Assembly (NCBI GenBank): GCA_016234595.1
Contig: JACRBG010000028.1
Span: 62,001-126,000, forward strand
Length of the DNA stretch: 64,000 bases
DNA from: Chloroflexota bacterium
Lineage (GTDB): Bacteria; Chloroflexota; Anaerolineae; Aggregatilineales; J027
Reading direction: 5' to 3'
Position numbers and translations under genes: made by a program. This document shows positions 18,501 through 26,145 of the stretch, piece by piece. How positions within the stretch are numbered: the stretch's first letter is position 1; each line of letters opens with the position of its first letter. Under the pieces are notes generated by a model. It saw only the letters and a program-made list of their open reading frames with translations, did no database searches and was not told the DNA's origin.

Positions 18501-20061
18501 GATTATTGTGTGGGATGTCGCTCGGCGTGAAATAATTGGTGGCCCTTTAGCAGGCCATAGTGATGCGGTCTATGATGTGGCGTTTAGCCCTGACGGTCGT
18601 TTGCTGGCTTCTGGTAGTGCGGATGGCACGGTGCGATTATGGAACGCGGCGACGGATGAAGCTATTGGTGAACCCCTGACTGGGCATACGAATTGGGTGT
18701 GGAGTGTGGCGTTTAGTCCGGATGGTCAACGTTTGGTGTCGGGTAGTGCAGATACCACCCTTATTATGTGGGATGTTGCCAAGCGGCGGGCCTTGAGCCA
18801 AATCTCAACAGGGCATACAGACTGGGTGCGAAGTGTGGCGTTTAGCCCCGATGGTCAATTGATTGTTTCGGGCAGTGCGGATGGCACAATACGGCTCTGG
18901 TCAGCTGAAAGTGGTGAATTAATCGCCGCGCCCTTAGTAGGGCATCAGGATGCAGTGTGGCGGGTGGCTTTTAGTCCCGACGGGAAGCTATTGGTATCGG
19001 CAAGTGCCGATAAGATGCTTATTTTATGGGATATCAATCAGCAAGTACCCTTATTGGAGCAAACTTTCGATAATGCTGACTCAGCCTCAGCCGTGGTGTT
19101 TAGCCCCGATGGTCAATGGGTGGCAGCGGGTAATGGTGGTAATTCTGTTCAAGATAATGTAGTGAACCTATGGAATTTGCAATCGAAAGCTGACTCCTTT
19201 CTATTGGAAGGGCACATTGGTTTGGTAACGAGTGTAGCCTTTAGCCCCGATGGACAAATTTTGGCATCGGGCAGTGCTGACCGAACCGTTATTCTGTGGG
19301 ATATGCTGACCCATAAAGCCATTGGTGGGCCGTTGATTGGGCATACGGATGTGGTTTTTAGTATGGCATTTAGCCCTGATGGGAAACTGTTGGCATCGGG
19401 GAGTGATGATGGCACAGCGATTGTATGGGATGTAGCGACTCATCAACCAATTGGTGAGCCACTGATTGGGCATACCGATGGGATTTTTGGGGTAGCATTT
19501 AGCCCAGACGGAAGATTATTGGCGACGGCCAGCCGCGATAAGACCATTCGATTATGGGATGTGGCGACGCATCAGCCAATTGGCGATCCACTGGTGGGGC
19601 ATACGGCTGAAGTGACCACTGTCGTGTTTAGCCCGGATGGACAAATTTTAGCAACGGCTAGTCGAGATGGCACGATTCGGCTGTGGGATGTGGCAAGCCA
19701 TCAACCTATCCGCCAGCCCTTGACCGGCCATAGTAGTTGGGTGCTGAGTTTAGCCTTTAGTCCTGAGGGGCACTGGCTTGTCTCGGGTAGCCGCGATACA
19801 AGTTTTAGGTGGTGGGATATTGAAACAGGCCAGCCGTTGGGTCAGCCGTTTTTTGCCCAGCAAGGGTGGGTCAATGGGGTGGCTTTTAGCCCTGATGGAG
19901 CGCGATTGGCAACAGCTATGGAGGATGGGGCGGTTTTGTTATGGGAGGCTGATTTACCAACATGGCAAAGGCGGGCCTGCCAAATCGCTAATCGCAATCT
20001 GAGCCTAGAAGAATGGGCGCGATATTTTCCAAATAATGATTACCATTTGACATGCCCATGA
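15553..20061 (+). CDS. Ser/Thr kinase-nSTAND1-WD40 fusion protein
   Basis: 1502 aa with four parts. A Hanks-type kinase occupies residues 14-275, with glycine loop IGKGGFAVVYRA, Lys43 in VAVKIF, catalytic HLDLKPSN (Asp136), DFG at 154-156 and GSPAYMSPEQI. The nSTAND1 NTPase begins at about 325 with NPYKGLRPF...FYGRE and has the P-loop GASGSGKSS (about 367) and Walker B LVLVIDQFEEVF. A single membrane helix lies at about 774-793. The outer or distal part has 14 WD40 repeats (about 870-1467), enough for two seven-bladed propellers; repeat 8 is degenerate. HRD is replaced by HLD. The topology puts kinase and NTPase inside the cell and the propellers outside. Ligand binding by the WD40 part could drive STAND oligomerisation and kinase activity; that is inference. 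A secreted partner gene follows 8 bp downstream. Confidence 0.93.
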   Translation: MMTADFAGQTIKGYELEYVIGKGGFAVVYRAYQPLVEREVAVKIFDPQFANHPNFIRRFELEAQIIAQLEHLHIVPLHDYWREPNAAFIVMRLLKGGNLSESIQKHSWGLTATARLLNQVATALAHTHRKGVVHLDLKPSNILLDEDNNAYLADFGIAKKLVGKPDAPYEEGLFGSPAYMSPEQIRGDPITPQADIYSLGVLLFEVLTRQMPFNEPSDTALMDRHLFDPLPAVNDVRADLPPLINEVIQRATAKKLEVRYGDVLSFAADFTRMVETIEGTQLDANRAKVEDDPNRLPGQTVKFGPTTELTRKTQLITPLIAPPNPYKGLRPFMETDSGSFYGREKLLQRILQKLIEEVPYQRFLAMVGASGSGKSSIVNAGLIPALHRGDLAGSENWFVTRMTPSTNPLRHLETALLSIAFGESDWISARLHQSPRGLVEVAVDIMSEGDELVLVIDQFEEVFTQADDSQEQALFLESLLVAVKDPASRVRVVIVLRADFYDRPLLYPGFGDLLRDRTEIILPLQAHDLEQVIIKPAEQVGVKVEWELVDAMINDVGQQPGALPLLQYALTELFEQREGRILTYAAYQKGGGVAGALSRRADELYEKEAIMGREAIRQLFLRLVTIGEGVEDTRRRVRWSELTAIAPAKTHPLWGVVEAFGKFRLLTFDHDPLTREPTVEVAHEALIRTWGRLHQWLDEDRQNLLIQRRLATAVTEWRSNGYEAGYLASGARLGQFELLADERLMVLTDDEKNYLTASIQARQRAKRRGQLLVAGLVLFSMVALILAGLAWTAQRQAQHAEATAVQDRNRANREARIARSRELASTALNKANQLDLALLLSLESGQAADTFESRSSLLTLLQSNPHLLTFLQGHTDRVRDVAFSPDGKLLASAGQDGRIILWDAVTHQRIREFTGMTGAVNGVAFSPDGKLLALGGTDALLYLWDVQTGELLGNPLLGHTDSIWRLAFSPDGTQLATASQDQTIIVWDVARREIIGGPLAGHSDAVYDVAFSPDGRLLASGSADGTVRLWNAATDEAIGEPLTGHTNWVWSVAFSPDGQRLVSGSADTTLIMWDVAKRRALSQISTGHTDWVRSVAFSPDGQLIVSGSADGTIRLWSAESGELIAAPLVGHQDAVWRVAFSPDGKLLVSASADKMLILWDINQQVPLLEQTFDNADSASAVVFSPDGQWVAAGNGGNSVQDNVVNLWNLQSKADSFLLEGHIGLVTSVAFSPDGQILASGSADRTVILWDMLTHKAIGGPLIGHTDVVFSMAFSPDGKLLASGSDDGTAIVWDVATHQPIGEPLIGHTDGIFGVAFSPDGRLLATASRDKTIRLWDVATHQPIGDPLVGHTAEVTTVVFSPDGQILATASRDGTIRLWDVASHQPIRQPLTGHSSWVLSLAFSPEGHWLVSGSRDTSFRWWDIETGQPLGQPFFAQQGWVNGVAFSPDGARLATAMEDGAVLLWEADLPTWQRRACQIANRNLSLEEWARYFPNNDYHLTCP

Positions 20062-20069
20062 GGTGAAAT

Positions 20070-21476
20070 ATGGCTCTGCGAAAATGGATTTGGTTATTAC
20101 TTGGCTTGGCTTGGTTGATGCCAGTGGTGGCACAGGCGCAAAGCGATACGGATTGCCCTGAAATTGTTCAGACCGCTTTTGTGTTGACCACTGCTAATTG
20201 TGACACATTGGAACGCAATCAGGCATGTTATGGGCATTTGGTGTTGGATGCCGAGCCGCAGACGGGGTATCCAAATTTCACCTTTGAACAACCGGGGGAT
20301 GTGGTCAATGTGGTGGAGGTCAGAACCCTGCGGCTGAGTGCGATGGATGAAAATACAGGGGCGTGGGGCGTAGCGATGATTAAAATTCAGGCTGATTTGG
20401 AACAGACCATGCCACAAGATGTTACTTTTTTGATGTTTGGCGATGTCGCACTGGATAACGCTACTCAATTAATCCCTGTTACAGCAATTTCAGAAGTCAA
20501 TATCCGCAGCGAGCCAAGCACGGTGAGTACGATTTTGGCGACATTAGAAACTGGGGATGTGGTCACAGCGAGTGGACGTTTGGAGGATAGCTCATGGCTG
20601 CGGGTGTTGGTGCCGGGGCAACCAGATAAGGCGGGTTGGGTATTTGTTGAACTTGTTAGGGCCGATGCTGAGGTGACGACACTCCCGGTTATTGACCTCG
20701 CTAGTTTGGGTGATGAATCTGCCGAGATAGGCCCGCAGTATGGCCCAATGCAAGCCTTTTACTTCCAAACTGGAACGGACGATGCGGGTTGCCCTGAAGC
20801 ACCCAACAGCGGGTTATTGATCCAAACACCCGAAGGGGTGGCTGAGGTCACTTTGCTGACGAATGAGGTGGATGTACAACTGAGCGGGACAGCCTATTTG
20901 GAAGCGCAGGCGGGTGGCGAAATGGCGGTGAATGTGGTGGAGGGGTCGGCCCAAGTGACCTCAATGGGGGTCACACGAACGGCGGTGGCAGGCACGAGTG
21001 TCAGTGTTCCGATGAGTGATACACTGGCCCCATTGGATGTCCCCGGCCCGCCCGAACCCTATGATGAGGATACCGTGCAAAATTTGCCAACCAATATCCT
21101 TGATCGGCCTGTCACGGTTGCGCCCCCATTAGAAACACAGGCGGGTGTCCCGTTGGACGGGGAGTGGCAATTTGTGTGGGCAATTGAGGACATGGCTTGC
21201 CCAGATGGAACCACGATTTCTTTTGAGGGGTCGGGCTTAAACAGTGTCACTATTCAAGATTCAGGAGCATCGCTTGTCTTGAGCATTGGTGAGTTTACGC
21301 GGGTAGCTGAAGGGCAATATCGGCGGATTTATACCGATGACACCGGAAATTTGCATCGAGATACGTTGCAAGTGGAGGGGCCAGACTTGATTAATGGTGA
21401 GGCTGTCATCGAGTTTTCGGAACTCGATTGTACTTTAACCGCGCCGTTTAGCTTATTGCTACTGCATCGCCCGTGA
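20070..21476 (+). CDS. Secreted SH3/FecR-like protein, partner of the WD40 kinase
   Basis: 468 aa with a signal peptide of about 23 residues ending AQAQ. An SH3-like module at about residues 135-195 contains SEVNIRSEPSTVSTILATL and GWVFVELV. A FecR-like stretch at about 250-315 contains VNVVEGSAQVTS and RTAVAGTSVSVP. The C-terminal 110 residues form an unassigned Cys-containing domain. GAGGTG precedes the ATG, which starts 8 bp after the kinase stop, so the two are co-translated. It could be the extracellular ligand carrier or anchor for the outward-facing WD40 part. Its last 18 nt overlap the 3' end of the convergent beta-helix gene. Confidence 0.85.
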   Translation: MALRKWIWLLLGLAWLMPVVAQAQSDTDCPEIVQTAFVLTTANCDTLERNQACYGHLVLDAEPQTGYPNFTFEQPGDVVNVVEVRTLRLSAMDENTGAWGVAMIKIQADLEQTMPQDVTFLMFGDVALDNATQLIPVTAISEVNIRSEPSTVSTILATLETGDVVTASGRLEDSSWLRVLVPGQPDKAGWVFVELVRADAEVTTLPVIDLASLGDESAEIGPQYGPMQAFYFQTGTDDAGCPEAPNSGLLIQTPEGVAEVTLLTNEVDVQLSGTAYLEAQAGGEMAVNVVEGSAQVTSMGVTRTAVAGTSVSVPMSDTLAPLDVPGPPEPYDEDTVQNLPTNILDRPVTVAPPLETQAGVPLDGEWQFVWAIEDMACPDGTTISFEGSGLNSVTIQDSGASLVLSIGEFTRVAEGQYRRIYTDDTGNLHRDTLQVEGPDLINGEAVIEFSELDCTLTAPFSLLLLHRP

Positions 21477-24400
21477 AATACGCCGCCGATATTTCAAGCG
21501 CCAAAGTAATAAGGTGGCACTCATTACCCCCATGAGACCCGCCACTAGAATCGGCAACCGCCATTGACCCCAATAGGACTGGCCTGTCGCGGGTAAAGTT
21601 CGCACACGCAAAAGGCTAATTTCAGCACAGCGCTGGGTTGGAAATTCGCGGGTGGTGAGGCAGGCGCGATTGGGGATGACAGGATTTTCAACCTCGGTAT
21701 TCAGGCGCGTTTGAATGGTAATGGTTAAGGCATCCACTGGAGCCAAGACTGCCAAGCGCAGTGTCACTTGCTGACCCTGCCGAGAGATAGTGCCCTGTGT
21801 AGATGAGGCCTCCAAAATCTCAAATTGGGCTGGGATGACATCCACCACTTGCACATTGGAAGCGACACGATTGGTTGGGTTAATCACCTGTATCGTCCAA
21901 ATAATTTCGGCCCCCGGTTCAACAAAACCGGGTGAGGCAAATTTGGCGATGTAGGGCCGATCTACACTGGCGACAGTTTGACCATTGGCTTGAACGGTGG
22001 TTTGACCGGATAACAATTCTAAGCCTGCAGGGTCTACTTCAATCTGTACCCCCATACTCGCACCGCCTGCTAACGTTCCCAATTGACATGTAATGCGGCC
22101 ATCTAGTTGATGGCAAGTTGGCGCACTGGGGTCGGATGAAATAAACGACATACCGGGGCGGAGTTGTTCGGTCAATAGCAATTGGGTGACGTAGGCCACA
22201 CCGGGATTAGAGATGGTAATGGTGTAGGTGTCCTCATCAACGGGTTCTTTGGCAATTTCGAGTGGTATAGGGGTTACGGTACTGGGTGGTAAAACAACCG
22301 TGGCTGAGGGAAGTGGCGGGATAGGGGTGCTGGTTGATAAAGGTGTTGGTGACGCGGTGATTCGGGTGGGCGATGGGGTGCGTAGGGCGGTTCGGCTTGG
22401 CGTAGATGTGAAAGTGGAAGTACGCGAAGCTGTTGCTGTTCGAGTCGTGGTCGCTGAGACTGTAGGGCTAGATGGCAGGGTAATAGTTGAGGTAGAAGAT
22501 GGCAAAGTGGTTGGGCTGGCTGATTGACTTGGAAAAGTCGGGACAGTAGTAGCCGATGACGAAGCCGCTGTCGGTGTTTGGGATAACAAGGTTGCTGTCG
22601 CAGCGGTGGCTGTATGGGTGGGTGTGGCGGTCTCAGTCAATACATTGGTTGTTTGGCTGGCGGTATTGTCGAGATAATTGCTTTCAAGGTCACTACTGGT
22701 GACGGAAGCGGTATTGAGTAAATTATTCGAGGCCGTCACATTGATTTCGATTTGAACTGTTGCAACACCCCCTGCTGCCAAATTACCTAGATTACAGGTA
22801 ACTACTCCCCCTGCTTCAAGGCAAGTAGGAGCTGATGGCAGACTGTCTATAAAGGTTGTTCCTGATGGCAAGGGGTCAGACAAGATAACACCCATTGCAA
22901 CTTCGGGGCCAGTATTGCTCACGATTAGGGTGTAGGTGAGATTATCTCCCACCAATATTGGGTCAGCGCTATCGGTTTTGCTTAGGGCCAGATTGCTGGT
23001 GGAGATGGCCGTTAGACAAGGCGAAAATTCAGATGTATTACGAAAGTTGCTGGATGGGACTGTTTGGGCAATTGTTATGGCACTCATCACCGACCCAACA
23101 GGTACACCAATGGGTAGGGTGAGATTAAAATTTAGTACCCCGGCACTGTCAGTCGTACCGTTGTAGAAACCTAAGAAAGTTGCCCCCTCACCAAAGCCAG
23201 ATGGGTCACATGTGGGACTATTGAAAAATTCAACACGCACTTGCAAATTGGGACGCGTGGTTAGACTACCTTGAATGGCGGTGGCATTGAGACTGTTGGT
23301 GCTGGCGCGTAACAAATTAGGGAAGTTTTGTAAGTCATTAGGGCCATTATCGGCATCGGGAGAAGGGTCATTTAGTGTTGGGCCAGTGGCCGCATTTAGC
23401 CACACTAAATCAATCCCAAGCCCGCCATTTTCAAAAATCGAATTGCTGGAAATGGTGTTACCGGCTCCAGTATAGGGCGAATTGCCTGTTGGTTGGTTGG
23501 GGTAATCAATGCGTACCCCGGCCTGACCATTAAACGCGATAACATTGCCTGCATTAGCCCCAAAACCACCAATGATGTTTTCGCCGGGACGATTGGCATT
23601 GGAATATGAAAGATAGACCCCATTAAGAGCATTGCCAAGATCCGGTGATTGGGTCGTATTCGTGCCAATAAAATTGTTTTGGATGGTCACAGCGGAGGCT
23701 GAACTTTGGATATGGATGCCATTGAGGGCATTGCCAGCAATGACATTGCTCCCATCAATTTGGATGCGCTGTGCCCCATTCAAAATATTGACACCATTAC
23801 CGCGATTGGGCAGCACATTGTTGCCCGTGGCATCTGTGCCGATGAAATTGCCGATGACTTGATGATTGGCAACACCACCCCCAGAAAAACGAATACCATC
23901 ATCATTACCGGAAATCACGTTGCCTGAAATAGTTAGTCGGTCGGCGCCACCTATCACTGAGATGCCAAAACTACCATTACCGAGTTCATCACCCACTATA
24001 GGGCTGGGGTCAATCAGAGTCCCAGTTAAGTCTGTGCCAACGAAATTGCCAGTAATTGTGTTTGGCTCGGTATCAGTTCCAGTGACTAGTATGCCAACGC
24101 CGGTATTGCCTGAAATAATGTTGCGGTCAGCCGGAAGCGTTCCCCCGATAGTGTTATTAGCGGCCCCATTGCTTAAACGGATGCCAGCGGTGCGATTGGG
24201 GGCAGGGGCGAGTCCGGTAGCTGTCGTACCAATGAAATTCCCCACAATGAAATTGTTCTCGGTGTCATCGTTTTGAATCGAAATACCAATATCAAATTGA
24301 TTGATGACTAGGCCGCGAATGGTGCTGTTGCCAGCGCTCAATGTAAGGCCAATGACATTACCTGCCCCTGTGCCTGACAACACAATAATCGGGGTGTTGA

Positions 24401-24737
24401 CATAGCCGGGTTGAGTTGTGCCGTCAATCACAAGGGTTCCTGTTATGGTGGGCAAGGTGGCAGTTGGGGTTATGGTCTGAAGGCCTGTACCGATACTAAA
24501 GTGAATGACATCCGCGCCGGGGAGGGCATTGGCCTGTTGGATGGCAGCGCGAAGTGTACAGGTGTTGAGAGGGGTTTGGCACACCCCATCGCCGGTGTTG
24601 TTATCGGGTAAATCGGCGGTGGAGTTGACCACGAATATAGCGGCATGGGCGGGCTGCTTGACGGAACTCGGCATTAAAAGCAGCACAATGGTGGCTGCAA
24701 CTAAACCGATGTGTACCCCCCAGTTTGTCCAGCGCAA
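21459..24737 (-). CDS. CSLREA/beta-helix/DUF11 surface protein with LPATG anchor
   Basis: 1092 aa. A signal peptide leads into a CSLREA-type domain (VNSTADLPDNNTGDGVCQT...CTLRAAIQQANA, about residues 36-75). A right-handed parallel beta-helix follows, to about 480, with many GN.IGT and NTIGG turns. DUF11 repeats occur at about 580-690 and 840-1040, separated by a Thr/Ser/Pro-rich linker of about 130 residues. The C-terminus has LPATG (1048-1052), a hydrophobic helix and the basic tail KYRRRISR, which is a sortase-type sorting signal. The start is a TTG with AAGGG upstream; no ATG gives a complete signal peptide. It is a likely surface adhesin or polysaccharide-binding protein. No sortase gene is in the window. 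Confidence 0.88.
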   Translation of the reverse strand: MRWTNWGVHIGLVAATIVLLLMPSSVKQPAHAAIFVVNSTADLPDNNTGDGVCQTPLNTCTLRAAIQQANALPGADVIHFSIGTGLQTITPTATLPTITGTLVIDGTTQPGYVNTPIIVLSGTGAGNVIGLTLSAGNSTIRGLVINQFDIGISIQNDDTENNFIVGNFIGTTATGLAPAPNRTAGIRLSNGAANNTIGGTLPADRNIISGNTGVGILVTGTDTEPNTITGNFVGTDLTGTLIDPSPIVGDELGNGSFGISVIGGADRLTISGNVISGNDDGIRFSGGGVANHQVIGNFIGTDATGNNVLPNRGNGVNILNGAQRIQIDGSNVIAGNALNGIHIQSSASAVTIQNNFIGTNTTQSPDLGNALNGVYLSYSNANRPGENIIGGFGANAGNVIAFNGQAGVRIDYPNQPTGNSPYTGAGNTISSNSIFENGGLGIDLVWLNAATGPTLNDPSPDADNGPNDLQNFPNLLRASTNSLNATAIQGSLTTRPNLQVRVEFFNSPTCDPSGFGEGATFLGFYNGTTDSAGVLNFNLTLPIGVPVGSVMSAITIAQTVPSSNFRNTSEFSPCLTAISTSNLALSKTDSADPILVGDNLTYTLIVSNTGPEVAMGVILSDPLPSGTTFIDSLPSAPTCLEAGGVVTCNLGNLAAGGVATVQIEINVTASNNLLNTASVTSSDLESNYLDNTASQTTNVLTETATPTHTATAATATLLSQTPTAASSSATTVPTFPSQSASPTTLPSSTSTITLPSSPTVSATTTRTATASRTSTFTSTPSRTALRTPSPTRITASPTPLSTSTPIPPLPSATVVLPPSTVTPIPLEIAKEPVDEDTYTITISNPGVAYVTQLLLTEQLRPGMSFISSDPSAPTCHQLDGRITCQLGTLAGGASMGVQIEVDPAGLELLSGQTTVQANGQTVASVDRPYIAKFASPGFVEPGAEIIWTIQVINPTNRVASNVQVVDVIPAQFEILEASSTQGTISRQGQQVTLRLAVLAPVDALTITIQTRLNTEVENPVIPNRACLTTREFPTQRCAEISLLRVRTLPATGQSYWGQWRLPILVAGLMGVMSATLLLWRLKYRRRISRAMQ

Positions 24738-24905
24738 TTAGAATCGCCCTTAAACAGAATAGATAAGAATGCCTCGTTAATATCAGCTTACCAGATGCGG
24801 CGTTTTTGGACAATCCAGATTAATATTAAAGTGAAGCCTTATCATAGTTCGGAAAATGGTTATGATAGGGTTTATTCATCCAATTGAATGTGGAGGTCAG
24901 AAGCG

Positions 24906-26036
24906 ATGGCACGGGTCAAAATTTCTGAGCAAGAATTTACTTTTAAGGCGCTGGATGAGGCGTGGAATCGGGCCGCTGTGGTTGATAATTTTCAGCTTGC
25001 TGCTGACCGTTATGTCATCATCAGCGATTTACATAAGGGGGATAAGAACAAGGGTAGTGATGATTTTTTGCCCAATGAATTAATCTTTTGTCACGCCCTG
25101 CAATGGTATTATGACCACGATTATCATCTGGTCTTGAATGGGGATGTAGAAGAAGGCTGGGAAGCCGACTACCCAGATATTATCAAGGCCTACCACGACA
25201 GCGCGTTAGCCGCGGAGCGTCAATTTGCCAGTAAACCGGGCTATCATTTTCGCACTTATGGCAACCACGATTTGGAATGGGCGGACGAAACATTGGTGCA
25301 AAAATATCTATGGCCTGCTCTCGGTGAAATCAAGGTGCATCCGGCGATCCGATTGGGTGAGAATATTTTTATTGTGCATGGACATCAGGGTGATCCGCAG
25401 TCTGACCAAAGGGCCAAAACTAGTCGGTTTTGGGTGAAATATATTTGGCGACCTTTGCAAGAGTGGGGCTTAACAGCTATTTTGTGGGAACCCCTGCAAC
25501 GACTTGGTTTGGTGAATAGCCCACGCGCCGCACAGAACAATTTTATTCGCTTTCGGCGAGACAATAGCCTGTATCAATGGGCCCAACAAAAAGGGGTCGT
25601 GTTGGTGGCTGGACATACGCATCGCGGCATTTTCCGCTCCTACAGCAAAATTGACCAGTTGAAAGAAATCCTGAAAAAGCTCAAGGAAGAGATGAAAGCT
25701 GACGCCAACCGCTCGAATTATTATCAGCTTACAGCCTCGATTCAGTATATTGAGCGAACCATTAAAGAGTCGAAAGAGGCTTTACGCCGGGAGAAAATTC
25801 AAGACAAGGGTAATCTTGCCCCAGCCTATTTCAACTCAGGTTGCTGTGTCTATACCAACGGCATCACGGCCATTGAGGTAGATCGCGGGACTATCCGGTT
25901 TGTAAAGTGGGAGTTGTGCGATAGCTATTGTGAAGGCGGGCAGGATCGACGTCCAGACTCGTTTGTGACCATTGACCGCAAGATTTATGAGGCAGGCAAT
26001 TTGGAGACTATTATTAAAGAAGTGAAGGGCGGGTAA
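24906..26036 (+). CDS. Calcineurin-like metallophosphoesterase
   Basis: 376 aa from the ATG at 24906, chosen because GGAGGT lies 8 nt upstream; an ATG six codons earlier lacks this. All metal-binding blocks are present: DLHKGD (Asp41, His43), NGDVEEGW (Asp80), GNHD (120-122 region), VHGHQGD and GHTHRG. A helical, Lys/Glu-rich segment of about 70 residues is inserted before the last block (LKEILKKLKEEMKADANR). No signal peptide is seen, so it acts in the cytosol. The substrate is unknown; relatives hydrolyse phosphodiesters or UDP-diacylglucosamine. It is separated from the next gene by 109 bp. Confidence 0.88.
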   Translation: MARVKISEQEFTFKALDEAWNRAAVVDNFQLAADRYVIISDLHKGDKNKGSDDFLPNELIFCHALQWYYDHDYHLVLNGDVEEGWEADYPDIIKAYHDSALAAERQFASKPGYHFRTYGNHDLEWADETLVQKYLWPALGEIKVHPAIRLGENIFIVHGHQGDPQSDQRAKTSRFWVKYIWRPLQEWGLTAILWEPLQRLGLVNSPRAAQNNFIRFRRDNSLYQWAQQKGVVLVAGHTHRGIFRSYSKIDQLKEILKKLKEEMKADANRSNYYQLTASIQYIERTIKESKEALRREKIQDKGNLAPAYFNSGCCVYTNGITAIEVDRGTIRFVKWELCDSYCEGGQDRRPDSFVTIDRKIYEAGNLETIIKEVKGG

Positions 26037-26145
26037 TTCTGTTCGGGTTTGTGAAGAATTTGTCTTGGTAAGTAGAGGTAGTGTTTTTTCTCTCCTAACA
26101 TAAGCATATCTATCATTTTGATTCTAATCTTAATGAGGTCATTTT

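Noticed and set aside
22228-22527. 99-codon plus-strand frame with Val/Gly-rich composition
   Set aside because: It is the antisense of the Thr/Ser/Pro linker of the LPATG protein; composition follows from that.
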